In this document: positions 10,462 to 19,620 of the stretch, one piece after another
Layout: the number at the start of each line of letters is the position of its first letter
Position numbering within the stretch: the stretch's first letter is position 1
Assembly: GCA_017307375.1 (NCBI GenBank)
Contig: JAFKFH010000008.1
Location: 62,001-126,000, forward strand
Direction of reading: 5' to 3'
Length of the DNA stretch: 64,000 nt
From: Alphaproteobacteria bacterium
GTDB lineage: Bacteria > Pseudomonadota > Alphaproteobacteria > Ferrovibrionales > Ferrovibrionaceae
Made by a program: the position numbers and the translations under genes
Notes under the pieces: model-generated
The model's input: the letters and a program-made list of their open reading frames with translations, nothing else
The model's database searches: none
Told to the model about the DNA's origin: nothing

Positions 10462-12611
10462 AGCAATTGCCCGATCGTCGCCAGCAACTCGCGCTGGTCG
10501 AACTTCTGCTTGGTGATATACGCGCCGGCTCCAAGCTCGAGTCCACGCCGCACGTCGGCCGCATCGGCCCGCGACGTCATCATGATCACCGGGATCTGGG
10601 CGAGGCGGGCATCGTTGCGGATCGCCTGCAGCAGGCCAAAGCCGTCCAGCCTGGGCATCTCGACATCGGCCACGACCAGGTCGATCGCCATATCGCCCGA
10701 ACGCAGGGTCTGCAGCGCATCGATACCATCGACCGAGAGCAGGACGCGATAGCCCTGCGCTTCCAGAATGCTCTTCTGCAGCGTGCGGGTCGTGATCGAA
10801 TCGTCGACCACCAGGATGGTCGCCGCCTCAGGCGTCCGCTCGGTGGCGACGAGGCCGAGACCGGTGGCGGCGAGCCGCGCTTCGTCGCGCATCCAGCGGT
10901 CCACCAGGGCTTCGGGGTCCAGCACCGGGGCCGGCACGCTCTCGTCGAGCAGCACGATGCCAGATACGAGGTCGGGATCGAGGCCGATCGCCGCCGCCTC
11001 GCCGACCGTCAGGGTGCGGACGTCATGGAAGGCGGCGACGGCCACAGCGCAGCGTCGCGCGCCGCGCCGCAGCAGGGCAACCTTGACGATGTCAGCCTCT
11101 ATCGGGATCTCCGCATTCACCGAACCAACCAGCGCCTGCAACGCGACAACAGGGACCATAACGTCCCGACCGCCGATCTCGATCCGTGCCGCCGGGCGTT
11201 CGCCGGCATTTTCGATGCTGGCCACCGGCAGCCGCAGCAACCGCTCGACCCCGTGCGTCGGCAGGCCATAGAACCGGCCGTCGCTTTCGACCAGCAGGAT
11301 CGGCTGGCGGGCGGCCTGCAACGGGACGGAAATCAGCGCCTCGGCACCCCAGGGACGCGCGCGGCGCAGCCGGACGGTCCCATGCAGCAGCCTGACGGCC
11401 TCGGCCACCACCGACAGACCCATGCCACGCCCCGACAGGTGGTCGACCGCGGCCGCGGTGGAAAATCCGGGATGGAACACCAGGGACAGCAGCTGATCGG
11501 CCTGGGGTGGCGCTTCGCCGGGCCGCGGGCGAGCGATCAGTCCGCGTTCGATTGCCGTCGCCTGAATCCGCACCAGATCCGGGCCTCGGCCATCGTCGCG
11601 CACGGTCACGAACAGCCGGCCGCCCCGCGAGCGGAATTCGAGCGAAATTTCCGGGCGCACGGGCTTGGCCCGGGCCTCGCGCTCGGCCGTCGTCTCGGCG
11701 CCGTGGCTGAGGGCGTTGCGCACCAGGTGCAGCACCGGATCCTTCAGGCGCTGCAGCACGTCGCGGTCGGCCTCGACCTCGGTCCCCTCGACGAACACGG
11801 TGACCTCGCGCCCGTCGCTGCGCGCCATGTCGCGGATCATCCGGCCGAAATCGCCGAAGATCGATCCCACCGGCACCAGCGCCACCGCATCGACATCCTC
11901 CTGCAGCCGCCGCACCGCTTGTCCGAACGACCAGCGTGCCCGGCGATGGTCGCGCCAGAGCGCGGCGATATCGCGCAGCAGGCCGCCCAGCGCCGGGTCG
12001 GCGGCCTTGCCCCCGAACGAACGCCGGCGCAACCCGGCCGCAGCGGCGGCGATTTCCTCCAGCCGGTCGTCCAGGAGGTCACGGCGCTGCAGTTCGGCGT
12101 TCAGTTCATGCATCGAGCGCGACAGCTGCGCGACCTGTTCCTCGGCGACGCGCAGATACGCCACCGGGGCTTCCGCCGGGGCCTCCACGTCGGCTATCAC
12201 CTCCTCGCTGCCGGGCGACGCGACCGGCGGATCGGGCGGCGCCTCGCCGGCCAGCCGGCTGAGTGCGGCGACGGTGTCCAGATCGGCGCGCGCCTGGCCG
12301 TCGGGCGCCGCGGCCAGGGCCTCGATCGCATCGACGCCGCGGTGCAATACGGCCAGCGTATCGTCGTCAAGCGCCAGTTCCCCCGACTGCACGCGGGCAA
12401 GTGCCGCTTCCAGCCGGTGGGCAAGATCCTCGACGGCGGGCAGATCGACGGCACGTGCCGCCCCCTTCAGGGAATGGGCGCGGCGGAAGACGTCGCGAAT
12501 GTCGTACTCGACGCCGCGCGCCGCCGCGGCCAGGCCACGGCGGATCACTTCGAGATGTTCGCGATGCTCGATCTCGAAGGCCGCCAGAAGCTGTTCGCGC
12601 AGGCTGGACAA
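10458..12611 (-). CDS. cheA: Hybrid chemotaxis histidine kinase CheA with C-terminal receiver
   Basis: 717 residues starting at TTG (12611); no ATG or GTG fits. Domains: Hpt/P1 with phosphorylated H46 in RRAHSLKGAARAVDL; no recognisable P2; dimerisation region about 150-290; ATPase with LHLVRNALSHG and GRGMGLSVV; CheW-like P5 from about 440 (QPILLVESDGRFYGLP); receiver about 597-717 with acceptor near D649 (VADVEMPRLDG). A CheA-REC fusion without P2 is usual in alternative-function or type-IV-pilus chemosensory systems rather than flagellar ones. It lies 12 bases after the chemoreceptor gene and overlaps cheB. The fused receiver may serve as phosphate sink, since no stand-alone CheY is encoded. 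Confidence 0.95.
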   Translation of the reverse strand: MSSLREQLLAAFEIEHREHLEVIRRGLAAAARGVEYDIRDVFRRAHSLKGAARAVDLPAVEDLAHRLEAALARVQSGELALDDDTLAVLHRGVDAIEALAAAPDGQARADLDTVAALSRLAGEAPPDPPVASPGSEEVIADVEAPAEAPVAYLRVAEEQVAQLSRSMHELNAELQRRDLLDDRLEEIAAAAAGLRRRSFGGKAADPALGGLLRDIAALWRDHRRARWSFGQAVRRLQEDVDAVALVPVGSIFGDFGRMIRDMARSDGREVTVFVEGTEVEADRDVLQRLKDPVLHLVRNALSHGAETTAEREARAKPVRPEISLEFRSRGGRLFVTVRDDGRGPDLVRIQATAIERGLIARPRPGEAPPQADQLLSLVFHPGFSTAAAVDHLSGRGMGLSVVAEAVRLLHGTVRLRRARPWGAEALISVPLQAARQPILLVESDGRFYGLPTHGVERLLRLPVASIENAGERPAARIEIGGRDVMVPVVALQALVGSVNAEIPIEADIVKVALLRRGARRCAVAVAAFHDVRTLTVGEAAAIGLDPDLVSGIVLLDESVPAPVLDPEALVDRWMRDEARLAATGLGLVATERTPEAATILVVDDSITTRTLQKSILEAQGYRVLLSVDGIDALQTLRSGDMAIDLVVADVEMPRLDGFGLLQAIRNDARLAQIPVIMMTSRADAADVRRGLELGAGAYITKQKFDQRELLATIGQLL

Positions 12612-12623
12612 TGCCGCGGCGCC

Positions 12624-14300
12624 TCAGAGGCGATAGCGTTCGACCAGGACCAGCAACTGCTGAGACAGGTCGCTCAGATTGCCTGCGGCGGCATCGAGCT
12701 GCCGGGTACCCGACGCCGTCTGCTGGCTGGCCTGGCGGATGTTCTGCAATGCGCCCATCACCTGCTCGATGCCGAGTTGCTGCTGGTTCGTCGAGGCGAC
12801 GATCTGCTGGAAGGTCTGCACGCTTTCCTGTACCCGCCCCGAGATTTCCTCGATCGTGCGGGTGGCGCTGTCGGTGCGGCCCTTGCCTTCGGTCACCCGC
12901 TTCACCGCCTCCTCCGTCAGCATCACCGATGTGTTGATGCCGCGTTGGATGTCGCCGAGGATCGCACGCACCTGGCTCGTCGCTTCTTTGGCCTGGTCGG
13001 CCAGCAGCTTCATCTCGGCAGCGACGACGGCAAAGCTGCGCCCGCTATCGCCTGCCGCGGCAGCCTCGATCGCGGCATTCAGCGCCAGCAGGTGCGAGCG
13101 CTCGGAAATGTCGTTGACCGTGGCAATGATCTCGCCGATCGCCTGAGTCTTTTCGCTGAGCGCCACGATATTCTCGGCAACGGCCTCGGCCTGTTCGCGG
13201 ATCGCATCCATCGCCTTCGAGGTATCCTCGACGGCGCGCAGCCCGCCGGACGAGGTCTGGGCGGTCAACTGGGCCGCGGCGATCACGTCCTGGGCCCGTT
13301 TGCCGATCTGGACGCCGGCATGGGTGATCTCGTCGACCGTCGCCGCGGTCTCCTGCACGGCCGCGAACTGCTCCTCGACACTCGCCGATTGCTCCTGGGT
13401 CGAAGCCCGGATCTCGGCCGCCGCCGCATTGAGGTTCTCGGTCGCCTCGCGGCTCTGCCTCGCCAATTGTCTCAATCCCGCAACCATGCCGTTCAGCGTG
13501 GCGCCGAGGCGGCCGAACTCGTCACGCCCGGTCGCGGCAACCTGGCCGGCGAGATCGCCCTGCCCGACCCTTTCGACGAAGCCCATCAGCGCGTTCAGCG
13601 GCCGGGTGATCGACAGCCGGATCGCCGTCGAGATGACGATCGCGACTACCGCCGCCATGGCCAGCGCCCCCCAGATCGACAGGCGGCTGTCGTCGTAGAT
13701 TTCATCGGCGCGGCGCTGGCCGGCGACGATCCCGCCATTTACGGCCTCCCGGGCCCCGGCAAGATGGGTTCCGAAGATATCCTCGATCTGCGAGACGCCG
13801 TTTTCCGCGGTTTCCGTCGCGGCAATGTCGTTGGCGGCGATGGCGACGATCTGGCGATCGGTCTGTTCGCGCATCTGCCTGATGTCGAGGCCGATTTCGC
13901 CGATACGTTGGCCGATGCGTCGCCAGGCCTCGATCCGATCGGGCGACACCGCGGCCGCACGATAGCCATTGACCGTGCCCGAAGCCTCGGTCAGCAGCGC
14001 CTCGGCCGCGGCGGCCCGGCGGCGCCATTGGGCGATGGCATCCTCGGGGCTGGCCTGGCCGCGACCCAGCTGGCGCATCAGGTAGCCGTAGACGATATCC
14101 TGCCGCGCCTCGCGCATCGCCCGCTCGCCGTCCCGGATCGCATCCAGCTGCCGCATGATGTCGAGATCGCGGGTGACGATCGTGTTGGCGGCATCGCGCA
14201 CCACGCCGATCTGGTTCAGCGCATAGCTGCCAAGCAACACCGTCAGGGCGATGAGGATGACAAAACCGATGAGAATGCGGTTGGCGATGGAAATCGACAC
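12624..14300 (-). CDS. Methyl-accepting chemotaxis protein
   Basis: 558 residues. Membrane segments lie at about 8-27 and 207-229 and enclose a helical periplasmic ligand domain of about 180 residues, of four-helix-bundle character (two DI-rich long helices). A HAMP domain follows (RLSITRPLNALMGFVERVG, about 229-282), then a long cytoplasmic signalling hairpin with its tip at LLALNAAIEAAAAGDSGR (about 404-421). The protein ends in ERYRL and has no CheR-docking pentapeptide. It is the only receptor in the operon and should be the dedicated input for the neighbouring CheA/CheW pair. Repeated QEQ/EEQ segments near 302-312 look like adaptation sites, but I cannot assign them exactly. Confidence 0.95.
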   Translation of the reverse strand: MSISIANRILIGFVILIALTVLLGSYALNQIGVVRDAANTIVTRDLDIMRQLDAIRDGERAMREARQDIVYGYLMRQLGRGQASPEDAIAQWRRRAAAAEALLTEASGTVNGYRAAAVSPDRIEAWRRIGQRIGEIGLDIRQMREQTDRQIVAIAANDIAATETAENGVSQIEDIFGTHLAGAREAVNGGIVAGQRRADEIYDDSRLSIWGALAMAAVVAIVISTAIRLSITRPLNALMGFVERVGQGDLAGQVAATGRDEFGRLGATLNGMVAGLRQLARQSREATENLNAAAAEIRASTQEQSASVEEQFAAVQETAATVDEITHAGVQIGKRAQDVIAAAQLTAQTSSGGLRAVEDTSKAMDAIREQAEAVAENIVALSEKTQAIGEIIATVNDISERSHLLALNAAIEAAAAGDSGRSFAVVAAEMKLLADQAKEATSQVRAILGDIQRGINTSVMLTEEAVKRVTEGKGRTDSATRTIEEISGRVQESVQTFQQIVASTNQQQLGIEQVMGALQNIRQASQQTASGTRQLDAAAGNLSDLSQQLLVLVERYRL

Positions 14301-14305
14301 GGGCG

Positions 14306-14848
14306 TCAGGCTCCGGCGGTCGGGGATGGGACAAGGGTGGCAAGGAGAGGATCGAGATCGACCAGGGCGAGCACACGCGCGCCATCGAGGGTCCGCACGT
14401 AGCGGACCGTGCTATCGGCGGCCTCGGCCTGTGCGGTCTCGGCGTCGAGCGGCTGGACACGTGCCACCCCATCGGCCCGCTCGACCCACAGGGCCAATCT
14501 CGGCGCGGCGCGGCGCAGAACCAGGAAATGGCCGCCGGCCGGCATCTCCGCCTGCCGGTTGCCGGCCATGGCCGCAGCCAGGTCGATCACGCTGAAGGCG
14601 CGTCCGGTCCGACCGTAGAGGCCGATCAGGGCCGGCGGTCCCGCCGGCACCGGCACGCAGGGGCGAAACGGCAGGACTTCCTCGACCGCCTCGAGCGGCA
14701 GAGCACAGGCCAGTCGACCCGCGTTGCAGATGACGACGTCGAAGACGTCGGCCGGGAGCGGGGCCGGTTGCCGGCGCCGCGCCAGCAGGGCCGTGCGCTC
14801 GTCAAGCAATCGTTCGCGGCGCGCCGCCGCCTTCTCGGCCGTGCTCAT
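14306..14848 (-). CDS. cheW: CheW-like scaffold protein
   Basis: 180 residues. After a basic, helical N-terminus (about 35 residues) comes a CheW domain: FDVVICNAGRLACALPLEAV, then VPAGPPALIGLYGRTGRAFSV, and a second half LALWVERADGVARVQPL. It should couple the receptor (five bases downstream) to CheA. It overlaps the CheR stop by four bases. It is the second of two CheW genes in the operon; the two are not close copies, as expected for systems in which each CheW has its own position in the array. Confidence 0.88.
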   Translation of the reverse strand: MSTAEKAAARRERLLDERTALLARRRQPAPLPADVFDVVICNAGRLACALPLEAVEEVLPFRPCVPVPAGPPALIGLYGRTGRAFSVIDLAAAMAGNRQAEMPAGGHFLVLRRAAPRLALWVERADGVARVQPLDAETAQAEAADSTVRYVRTLDGARVLALVDLDPLLATLVPSPTAGA

Positions 14849-16284
14849 GACCGCGCAGCCGCGTTACCAGCCCGCCCAGGCGATGTCAGCGGCAGCCGCG
14901 CGACACGGCGCAGGGCGCCGGCCGTCATCCCGTCGCCCTGATCGAGCGGAACCGTGCCGTCCATGGCGCCGGCAATCCGGGCCGCATGACCGATCGAGCG
15001 CCGCCCGGCCCGCACGCGGCCGGTATCGAGCAGCAGCAGGCCGAGATGATGATGGGCGAGCGCGAAATCGCGATCGAGATAGATCGCCTTCCGGAAGGCA
15101 GCCTCGGCCTCATCGCCGGCGCCCAGCGCACGGGCCACAAGGCCGTCGTAGAAATGCAGGGCGGGGCTGGTCGGATTGGCCTCGAGGCCGGCACGGCAGG
15201 TACGTTGCGCCGCCTCCAGCTCGCCTCGATCGGCCTGCACCCGCACGGCTTCCACCACATCGTCGAGACCCTTGGCCGACACAGCCGATTGCGGCCGAGA
15301 ACGCTCGGCGAGCGGCGGGGACGGTGCAAATTGCGGCCTGGCGGCGGGAGGCGGTGCGGGCGGCAGCAACGGAACGAAGGCCGCCGGCACGACGACCGCG
15401 GTCGGCTCCGGCACCGGCCCGCGCCGATAGACGGTGGTGCCGGGCAGGTTCACGGGCTGCAGGAATGCCGCAAAGGCCGGATTGGGCTCGGCATGGCCGA
15501 TCAGCAGCCAGCCGTCCTCGACGAGACAGGCGCCCAGCGCCGCGACGATCCGTATCGCCATTTCCGGATGGAAATAGATCAGGACGTTGCGGCAAAGGAT
15601 CAGGTCGAAATCGGTGAACTGAAGCGGCGACGTGCCGTCGAGCAGGCTGAGCAGATTGTGCCGTTCGAACTGGACGGCCGAGCGCCAGGCAGGTCGCAGC
15701 AACCACGTGGTGGCGCTCGCCTGGCGAAAATAGCGGGTCCGCTCGCCTTCCGACAGGCTGCGCAGTGCCCAGCGGCCGAATTCGGCCCGGCGGGCCGCGG
15801 CGATCGCTGCGGCATTCATGTCGGTGCCGACGATGCTGACGTGCCAATCGTCCCACGCGTCGCCCAGCAGGTTGCGCAGGACGATGGCAATCGAATAGGG
15901 CTCGGCACCCGAGGCACAGCCGGCACTCCAGATCCTGATCCGACGCCGATCGCGGTTGCGTGCGATCAGATCGGGCAGGATCCGGGTCTTCAGCGCTTCG
16001 AACTGCTCGGCATAGCGGAAGAAGAACGTTTCGCCGATGGTGATCTCGGCCTCGAGTGCCTCCCATTCCGCCTCGTCGCGCCCGGTATCCTCCAGTCGCT
16101 CGAGATAGGCGGTGCTGTCGACAAGGCCGGTCGCAGCCAGACGGCGCTGCACCCGCTCCCACAACAGATCGTCCTTGTCCTGGTAATAGGCATGGCCCGT
16201 GCGCGCGATGATGCACTGCTTGAGCGCCGCGAAGCCGGCGTCGGGCGACAATTTCGATCGGCTGCGACGCGACGAAGGCTGCAT
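14845..16284 (-). CDS. cheR: Chemotaxis methyltransferase CheR with C-terminal TPR region
   Basis: 479 residues from the ATG at 16284, which overlaps the upstream cheW stop (TGATG). The N-terminal all-alpha domain (1-90) is followed by the SAM-binding domain with IWSAGCASGAEPYSIAIV, GTDMNAAAIAAAR and CRNVLIYFHPEMA. After a proline/alanine-rich linker (about 300-355) lie TPR-like helices (ELEAAQRTCRAGLEANPTSP; EAEAAFRKAIYLDRDFALAH). It would methylate glutamates of the receptor. TPR-bearing CheR proteins are typical of non-flagellar chemosensory systems, where the TPR mediates partner binding. The open frame extends further upstream, but those residues are low-complexity and overlap cheW. Confidence 0.93.
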   Translation of the reverse strand: MQPSSRRSRSKLSPDAGFAALKQCIIARTGHAYYQDKDDLLWERVQRRLAATGLVDSTAYLERLEDTGRDEAEWEALEAEITIGETFFFRYAEQFEALKTRILPDLIARNRDRRRIRIWSAGCASGAEPYSIAIVLRNLLGDAWDDWHVSIVGTDMNAAAIAAARRAEFGRWALRSLSEGERTRYFRQASATTWLLRPAWRSAVQFERHNLLSLLDGTSPLQFTDFDLILCRNVLIYFHPEMAIRIVAALGACLVEDGWLLIGHAEPNPAFAAFLQPVNLPGTTVYRRGPVPEPTAVVVPAAFVPLLPPAPPPAARPQFAPSPPLAERSRPQSAVSAKGLDDVVEAVRVQADRGELEAAQRTCRAGLEANPTSPALHFYDGLVARALGAGDEAEAAFRKAIYLDRDFALAHHHLGLLLLDTGRVRAGRRSIGHAARIAGAMDGTVPLDQGDGMTAGALRRVARLPLTSPGRAGNAAARS

Positions 16285-16781
16285 CAGCCACCCGCCCCGC
16301 GCCATTCGGCAAGCCGCGAAGCCGCGGCCTGGCCGAGTTCGGCGATACCCTGCTGCTCGGCTGCCATCAGGATGCGGTCGACCGCGACGAGGTGAATCAG
16401 CCCGCCACCAAGGGCAATCTCGCCGATCACGCAGCCGTTCAGACTGACATGGCCGGGGGCTGCGACCGCGCTTTCGGGCTTGACCACGTCGTGCACGCGG
16501 TCGACCAGCAGCGCCACCGCCAGATCGGGCACCGCACCGTCGACCAGGATCAGATGGCGATATACATCCTCGTCCGCCTCGCGGCCCTCCAGCCCAAGCA
16601 GCCTGTTCAACCGCAGGACCGGCACCGCCACGCCGCCGAGATCGAGGATTCCGGCAACCGTCGATGGGGTGGCAGGCGGGCGCCACAGTCGCGGAATCGG
16701 CAACAATTCGCGCACGGCAGCCCGATCCAGCGCGCAAACCACGCCAGCCACCTCGAACAGGACCACCTGTTGTGCGATCAC
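16284..16781 (-). CDS. cheW: CheW scaffold protein
   Basis: 165 residues from GTG at 16781, chosen because GGGGGA lies about six bases upstream and the CheW fold begins at once (VIAQQVVLFEVAGVVCALD). The two beta barrels are visible: LFEVAGVVCALDRAAVRELL, AGILDLGGVAVPVLRLNRLL, and VALLVDRVHDVVKPESAV. The frame is open 5' to 16970, but that part overlaps the end of the sensor kinase gene and is not CheW-like. It overlaps cheR by one base. The role is adaptor between receptor and CheA. Confidence 0.9.
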   Translation of the reverse strand: MIAQQVVLFEVAGVVCALDRAAVRELLPIPRLWRPPATPSTVAGILDLGGVAVPVLRLNRLLGLEGREADEDVYRHLILVDGAVPDLAVALLVDRVHDVVKPESAVAAPGHVSLNGCVIGEIALGGGLIHLVAVDRILMAAEQQGIAELGQAAASRLAEWRGAGG

Positions 16782-16860
16782 GCCCAATCCCCCATGACGC
16801 TGCTTCAACGCGCGGCAGGCAGGATCGGTTGCAAAGGAACGTGCTTTTTTTTCGACCGGC

Positions 16861-19569
16861 CTAACGAGTGTCCAGAAGCTCGCGAATCCGGGTCGCGAGC
16901 TGGTCGACGGTGAAGGGCTTCGGAAGGAAACTGACGCCCGGATCCAGCACGCCGTTGTGCACGACGGCATTGCGTGTAAAGCCGGTCGTATAAAGCACCT
17001 TCAGGTCGGGCCGGCGCCGCAACGCCTCGTCAGCCAGCCGCCGGCCATTCATGTCGGGCATCACGATGTCGGTAAACAGAAGGGCGATATCCGGTCGCGA
17101 ATCGAGCAACCTGAGCCCATCGGCGCCACCCGGGGCCGACAGAACCGTGTAGCCGAGATCGGTCAGCGTCGCCACGCTGACCTGGCGGACACGCTCGTCG
17201 TCCTCGACCACGAGGATGACCTCGCCGGCACCGGGACCGGCCGCAACGGCTGCGGTGTCGGCCGCCGGCGCGGCTTCACCGGCGCCGTAGAACCTGGGCA
17301 GATAGACCTTGATCGTCGTGCCGTGGCCAGGCTCGGCGTAGATCTTCACATGGCCGCCCGTCTGCCGAATGAAGCCGTAGACCTGGCTGAGCCCGAGGCC
17401 GGTGCCCTGCCCGACCGGCTTGGTGGTGAAGAAGGGTTCGAAGGCGCGGGCCGCCACGTCCTCCGACATCCCCACGCCGGTGTCGGTGACCGCGATCATC
17501 ACATACTGGCCCGGCACCACGCCGGGATGGGCGCGGGCATAGTCTTCGTCCAGCAGGCAATTGGCCGTCTCGATGGTCAGCCGGCCGCCATCGGGCATGG
17601 CGTCGCGGGCATTGACGGCGAGGTTGAGCAGCACGTTCTCCAGTTGGGCAACATCGACATGGATCCGCCACAGGCCCGCAGCCAGCACGGTCTCCATCCG
17701 GATCGCCTCACCGATCGAGCGATGCAGCAATTCGGACATCCCGCCGACCAGCCTGTTCGCATCCGTCGCCTCAGGCGCCAGCGGCTGCTGGCGGGAGAAG
17801 GCAAGTAGCCGGCCGGTCAACACCGCGGCACGCCTGGCCCCGTCCATTGCCGCGTCGACGAACTTCGCGACATCGGTATCGCCACGGCCGAGCCGGCGCC
17901 GCGTGAGATCGAGACCGCCGATGATCACGGCCAGCATGTTGTTGAAGTCATGCGCGATCCCGCCGGTCAGCTGTCCGATCGCCTCCATCTTCTGGACTTG
18001 GCGCAGCTGGCTTTCCGCCGCCTCGCGCCGGGTCATTTCGGCAACCAGCGCGCGGTTCGCCTCGCCCAGTTCGCGGGTACGTTCGGCAACGCGCCATTCC
18101 AACTCCTGCTCGGCGCGCTTGGCCTTGTCGGTGTCGAGGATGGTGACGACCGCGCCGCCCGTGGCGATTGGCGCCGCAATCAGCCGGATCCAGATCTCGC
18201 GCCCGTCGCCGCGACGATAGAGACATTCCATTTCGGCCCGCGGCAGGCCGTCGCGGACGACACGCGACAGCGGAAACTCCTCCACCGCCACCGGGCGGCC
18301 GTCGGGATGAATGGCGTGCCATTCGCCATAATCCTCGACACCGGCCGAGGCCAGGTTCGGATGACCGGTGATTTCCTCGACCTGCCGATTGCCCTCGATC
18401 AGCCGCCCCGACGGCGTCTCCGCGATCAGGATGCCGACCGGTACCGTATCGATGATGGCGCGCAAGCGCGCCTCGCTCGCCCGCAATTCGGCTTCGTGGC
18501 GGTCACGCTGGAGCGAACGCTCGACCAGGTCGTCCGACGCGGCGCGGATGACATCGGCCAGTTCGGCAACCTCCCGCACCGGGCTGGTTATCTCGAGGCT
18601 GGCGCCGCCCGTCCCGATCGCCGGCCCCGCGGCGGCCAGCGCGCGCAAGGGCCGCGCGATCGCGCCCCAAAGCCAGTAGGCCAGAAGGGCCGACAGCGCG
18701 AGCACGCCGGCCCCGAAAACGACCAGCAGGAAAAGGTCACGGCGCAGCGGCTGTTCGATCACGTCCTGCGAAATCGATGCCGCCACCGTCCACCCCGCCA
18801 CCGCCGATCGGGCGTAGCCGACCAGGATCGGTGCGCCGAAGGGATTTTCCCCGACGAACGATCCCTCGGGCCCCACCATCTGGCGCAGGAACGCCGGCAG
18901 GCCGGGCTTGCCGGAGAATTCCTCGTGCCGATCGGACCGGGCGATGTAGTTGCCGGCATTGTCGCCGACGCCGATCACCCAGCCGCGCGGCAGGCCCTGG
19001 CGCACGGTCGCCGCGATCCGCTCGGTCGGCGCCGAGACATGCAGCAGATAGGACGGCATCGCATTCGGCGGCACGGCCATCACGATGGCGAAGAGCGGCC
19101 GCTTCGACAGCGAGCCGACAAAGCTGTCCGACACGACCGGCAGGCCGGTATCGATGACCCGCTGGTCGATCGGCAGCACGCTGCGCGACAGGCCGGCGCC
19201 GAGCGGGAGGCGGGTATTGACCAGCATCTGGCCGTCGGGCAGGCGCAGTCCGATATCGGCGTTGATGAACGACCTTACCGTCGAGACCTGATTGTAAAAC
19301 GCGGGAATGTCGCCCTGGATCAGCAGCGACGAGGTCGAGATCGCCTGCAACGTGTTCAGGAGCCCGGTGAGGTCGCGATCGATCGCGTTCGCGGTCTGCC
19401 GCGCAATGTTCCGGGCTTCCTGGGCATAAGACTCGCGCTTGGCATCGGCATAGCGCGTCAGCAGGAGGCCGGTGAACACCAGCCCCGGCCCGACCAGCAC
19501 CAGAACCAGGGCTGCCAGGAAGGCCTGCGTCGAGATCCGACGCCGTGCCTGCCCCGCCCTATCGGACAC
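16861..19569 (-). CDS. Membrane hybrid histidine kinase (sensor-HAMP-PAS-HK-REC)
   Basis: 902 residues, GTG start at 19569 with a GGGGGGA box just before it. TM1 is at about 17-38 and TM2 at about 280-304. The 240-residue periplasmic part resembles a double-Cache domain (PVVSDSFVGSLSKRPLFAIV; the GW after VGYARSAVA). A HAMP-like linker follows, then PAS (365-485), coiled coil, kinase H540 in GGIAHDFNNMLAVI, ATPase boxes and a C-terminal receiver with acceptor near D834 (FTDIVMPDMNG). It is first in the chemosensory operon, 79 bases from the cheW start, so it may be a second sensory input for the system or an independent kinase that happens to be co-transcribed. Confidence 0.9.
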   Translation of the reverse strand: MSDRAGQARRRISTQAFLAALVLVLVGPGLVFTGLLLTRYADAKRESYAQEARNIARQTANAIDRDLTGLLNTLQAISTSSLLIQGDIPAFYNQVSTVRSFINADIGLRLPDGQMLVNTRLPLGAGLSRSVLPIDQRVIDTGLPVVSDSFVGSLSKRPLFAIVMAVPPNAMPSYLLHVSAPTERIAATVRQGLPRGWVIGVGDNAGNYIARSDRHEEFSGKPGLPAFLRQMVGPEGSFVGENPFGAPILVGYARSAVAGWTVAASISQDVIEQPLRRDLFLLVVFGAGVLALSALLAYWLWGAIARPLRALAAAGPAIGTGGASLEITSPVREVAELADVIRAASDDLVERSLQRDRHEAELRASEARLRAIIDTVPVGILIAETPSGRLIEGNRQVEEITGHPNLASAGVEDYGEWHAIHPDGRPVAVEEFPLSRVVRDGLPRAEMECLYRRGDGREIWIRLIAAPIATGGAVVTILDTDKAKRAEQELEWRVAERTRELGEANRALVAEMTRREAAESQLRQVQKMEAIGQLTGGIAHDFNNMLAVIIGGLDLTRRRLGRGDTDVAKFVDAAMDGARRAAVLTGRLLAFSRQQPLAPEATDANRLVGGMSELLHRSIGEAIRMETVLAAGLWRIHVDVAQLENVLLNLAVNARDAMPDGGRLTIETANCLLDEDYARAHPGVVPGQYVMIAVTDTGVGMSEDVAARAFEPFFTTKPVGQGTGLGLSQVYGFIRQTGGHVKIYAEPGHGTTIKVYLPRFYGAGEAAPAADTAAVAAGPGAGEVILVVEDDERVRQVSVATLTDLGYTVLSAPGGADGLRLLDSRPDIALLFTDIVMPDMNGRRLADEALRRRPDLKVLYTTGFTRNAVVHNGVLDPGVSFLPKPFTVDQLATRIRELLDTR

Positions 19570-19620
19570 GATCCCCCCGCATGGGCGGGAGGATGGCAGA
19601 TCGCGTCGGTACGCGCGACC

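Noticed and set aside
10386-14402. Very long open frame on the plus strand opposite cheB/cheA/MCP
   Set aside because: It is antisense to genes with clear domain motifs. In GC-rich DNA the complementary frame stays open, and its translation is low-complexity with no recognisable domain.
16845-16852. T8 tract between the sensor kinase and cheW, as possible slippery site or terminator
   Set aside because: It lies after the kinase stop, so it cannot shift that frame. On the minus-strand transcript it reads A8, which is not a terminator tail.
16782-16970. Possible longer cheW starting inside the sensor kinase gene
   Set aside because: The extra residues are unlike CheW, and a GTG with a good ribosome site stands at 16781.
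19570-19620. Small inverted repeats (CCCGC/GCGGG and CGCGT/ACGCG) before the sensor kinase gene
   Set aside because: Five-base GC arms are expected by chance in DNA of this composition.
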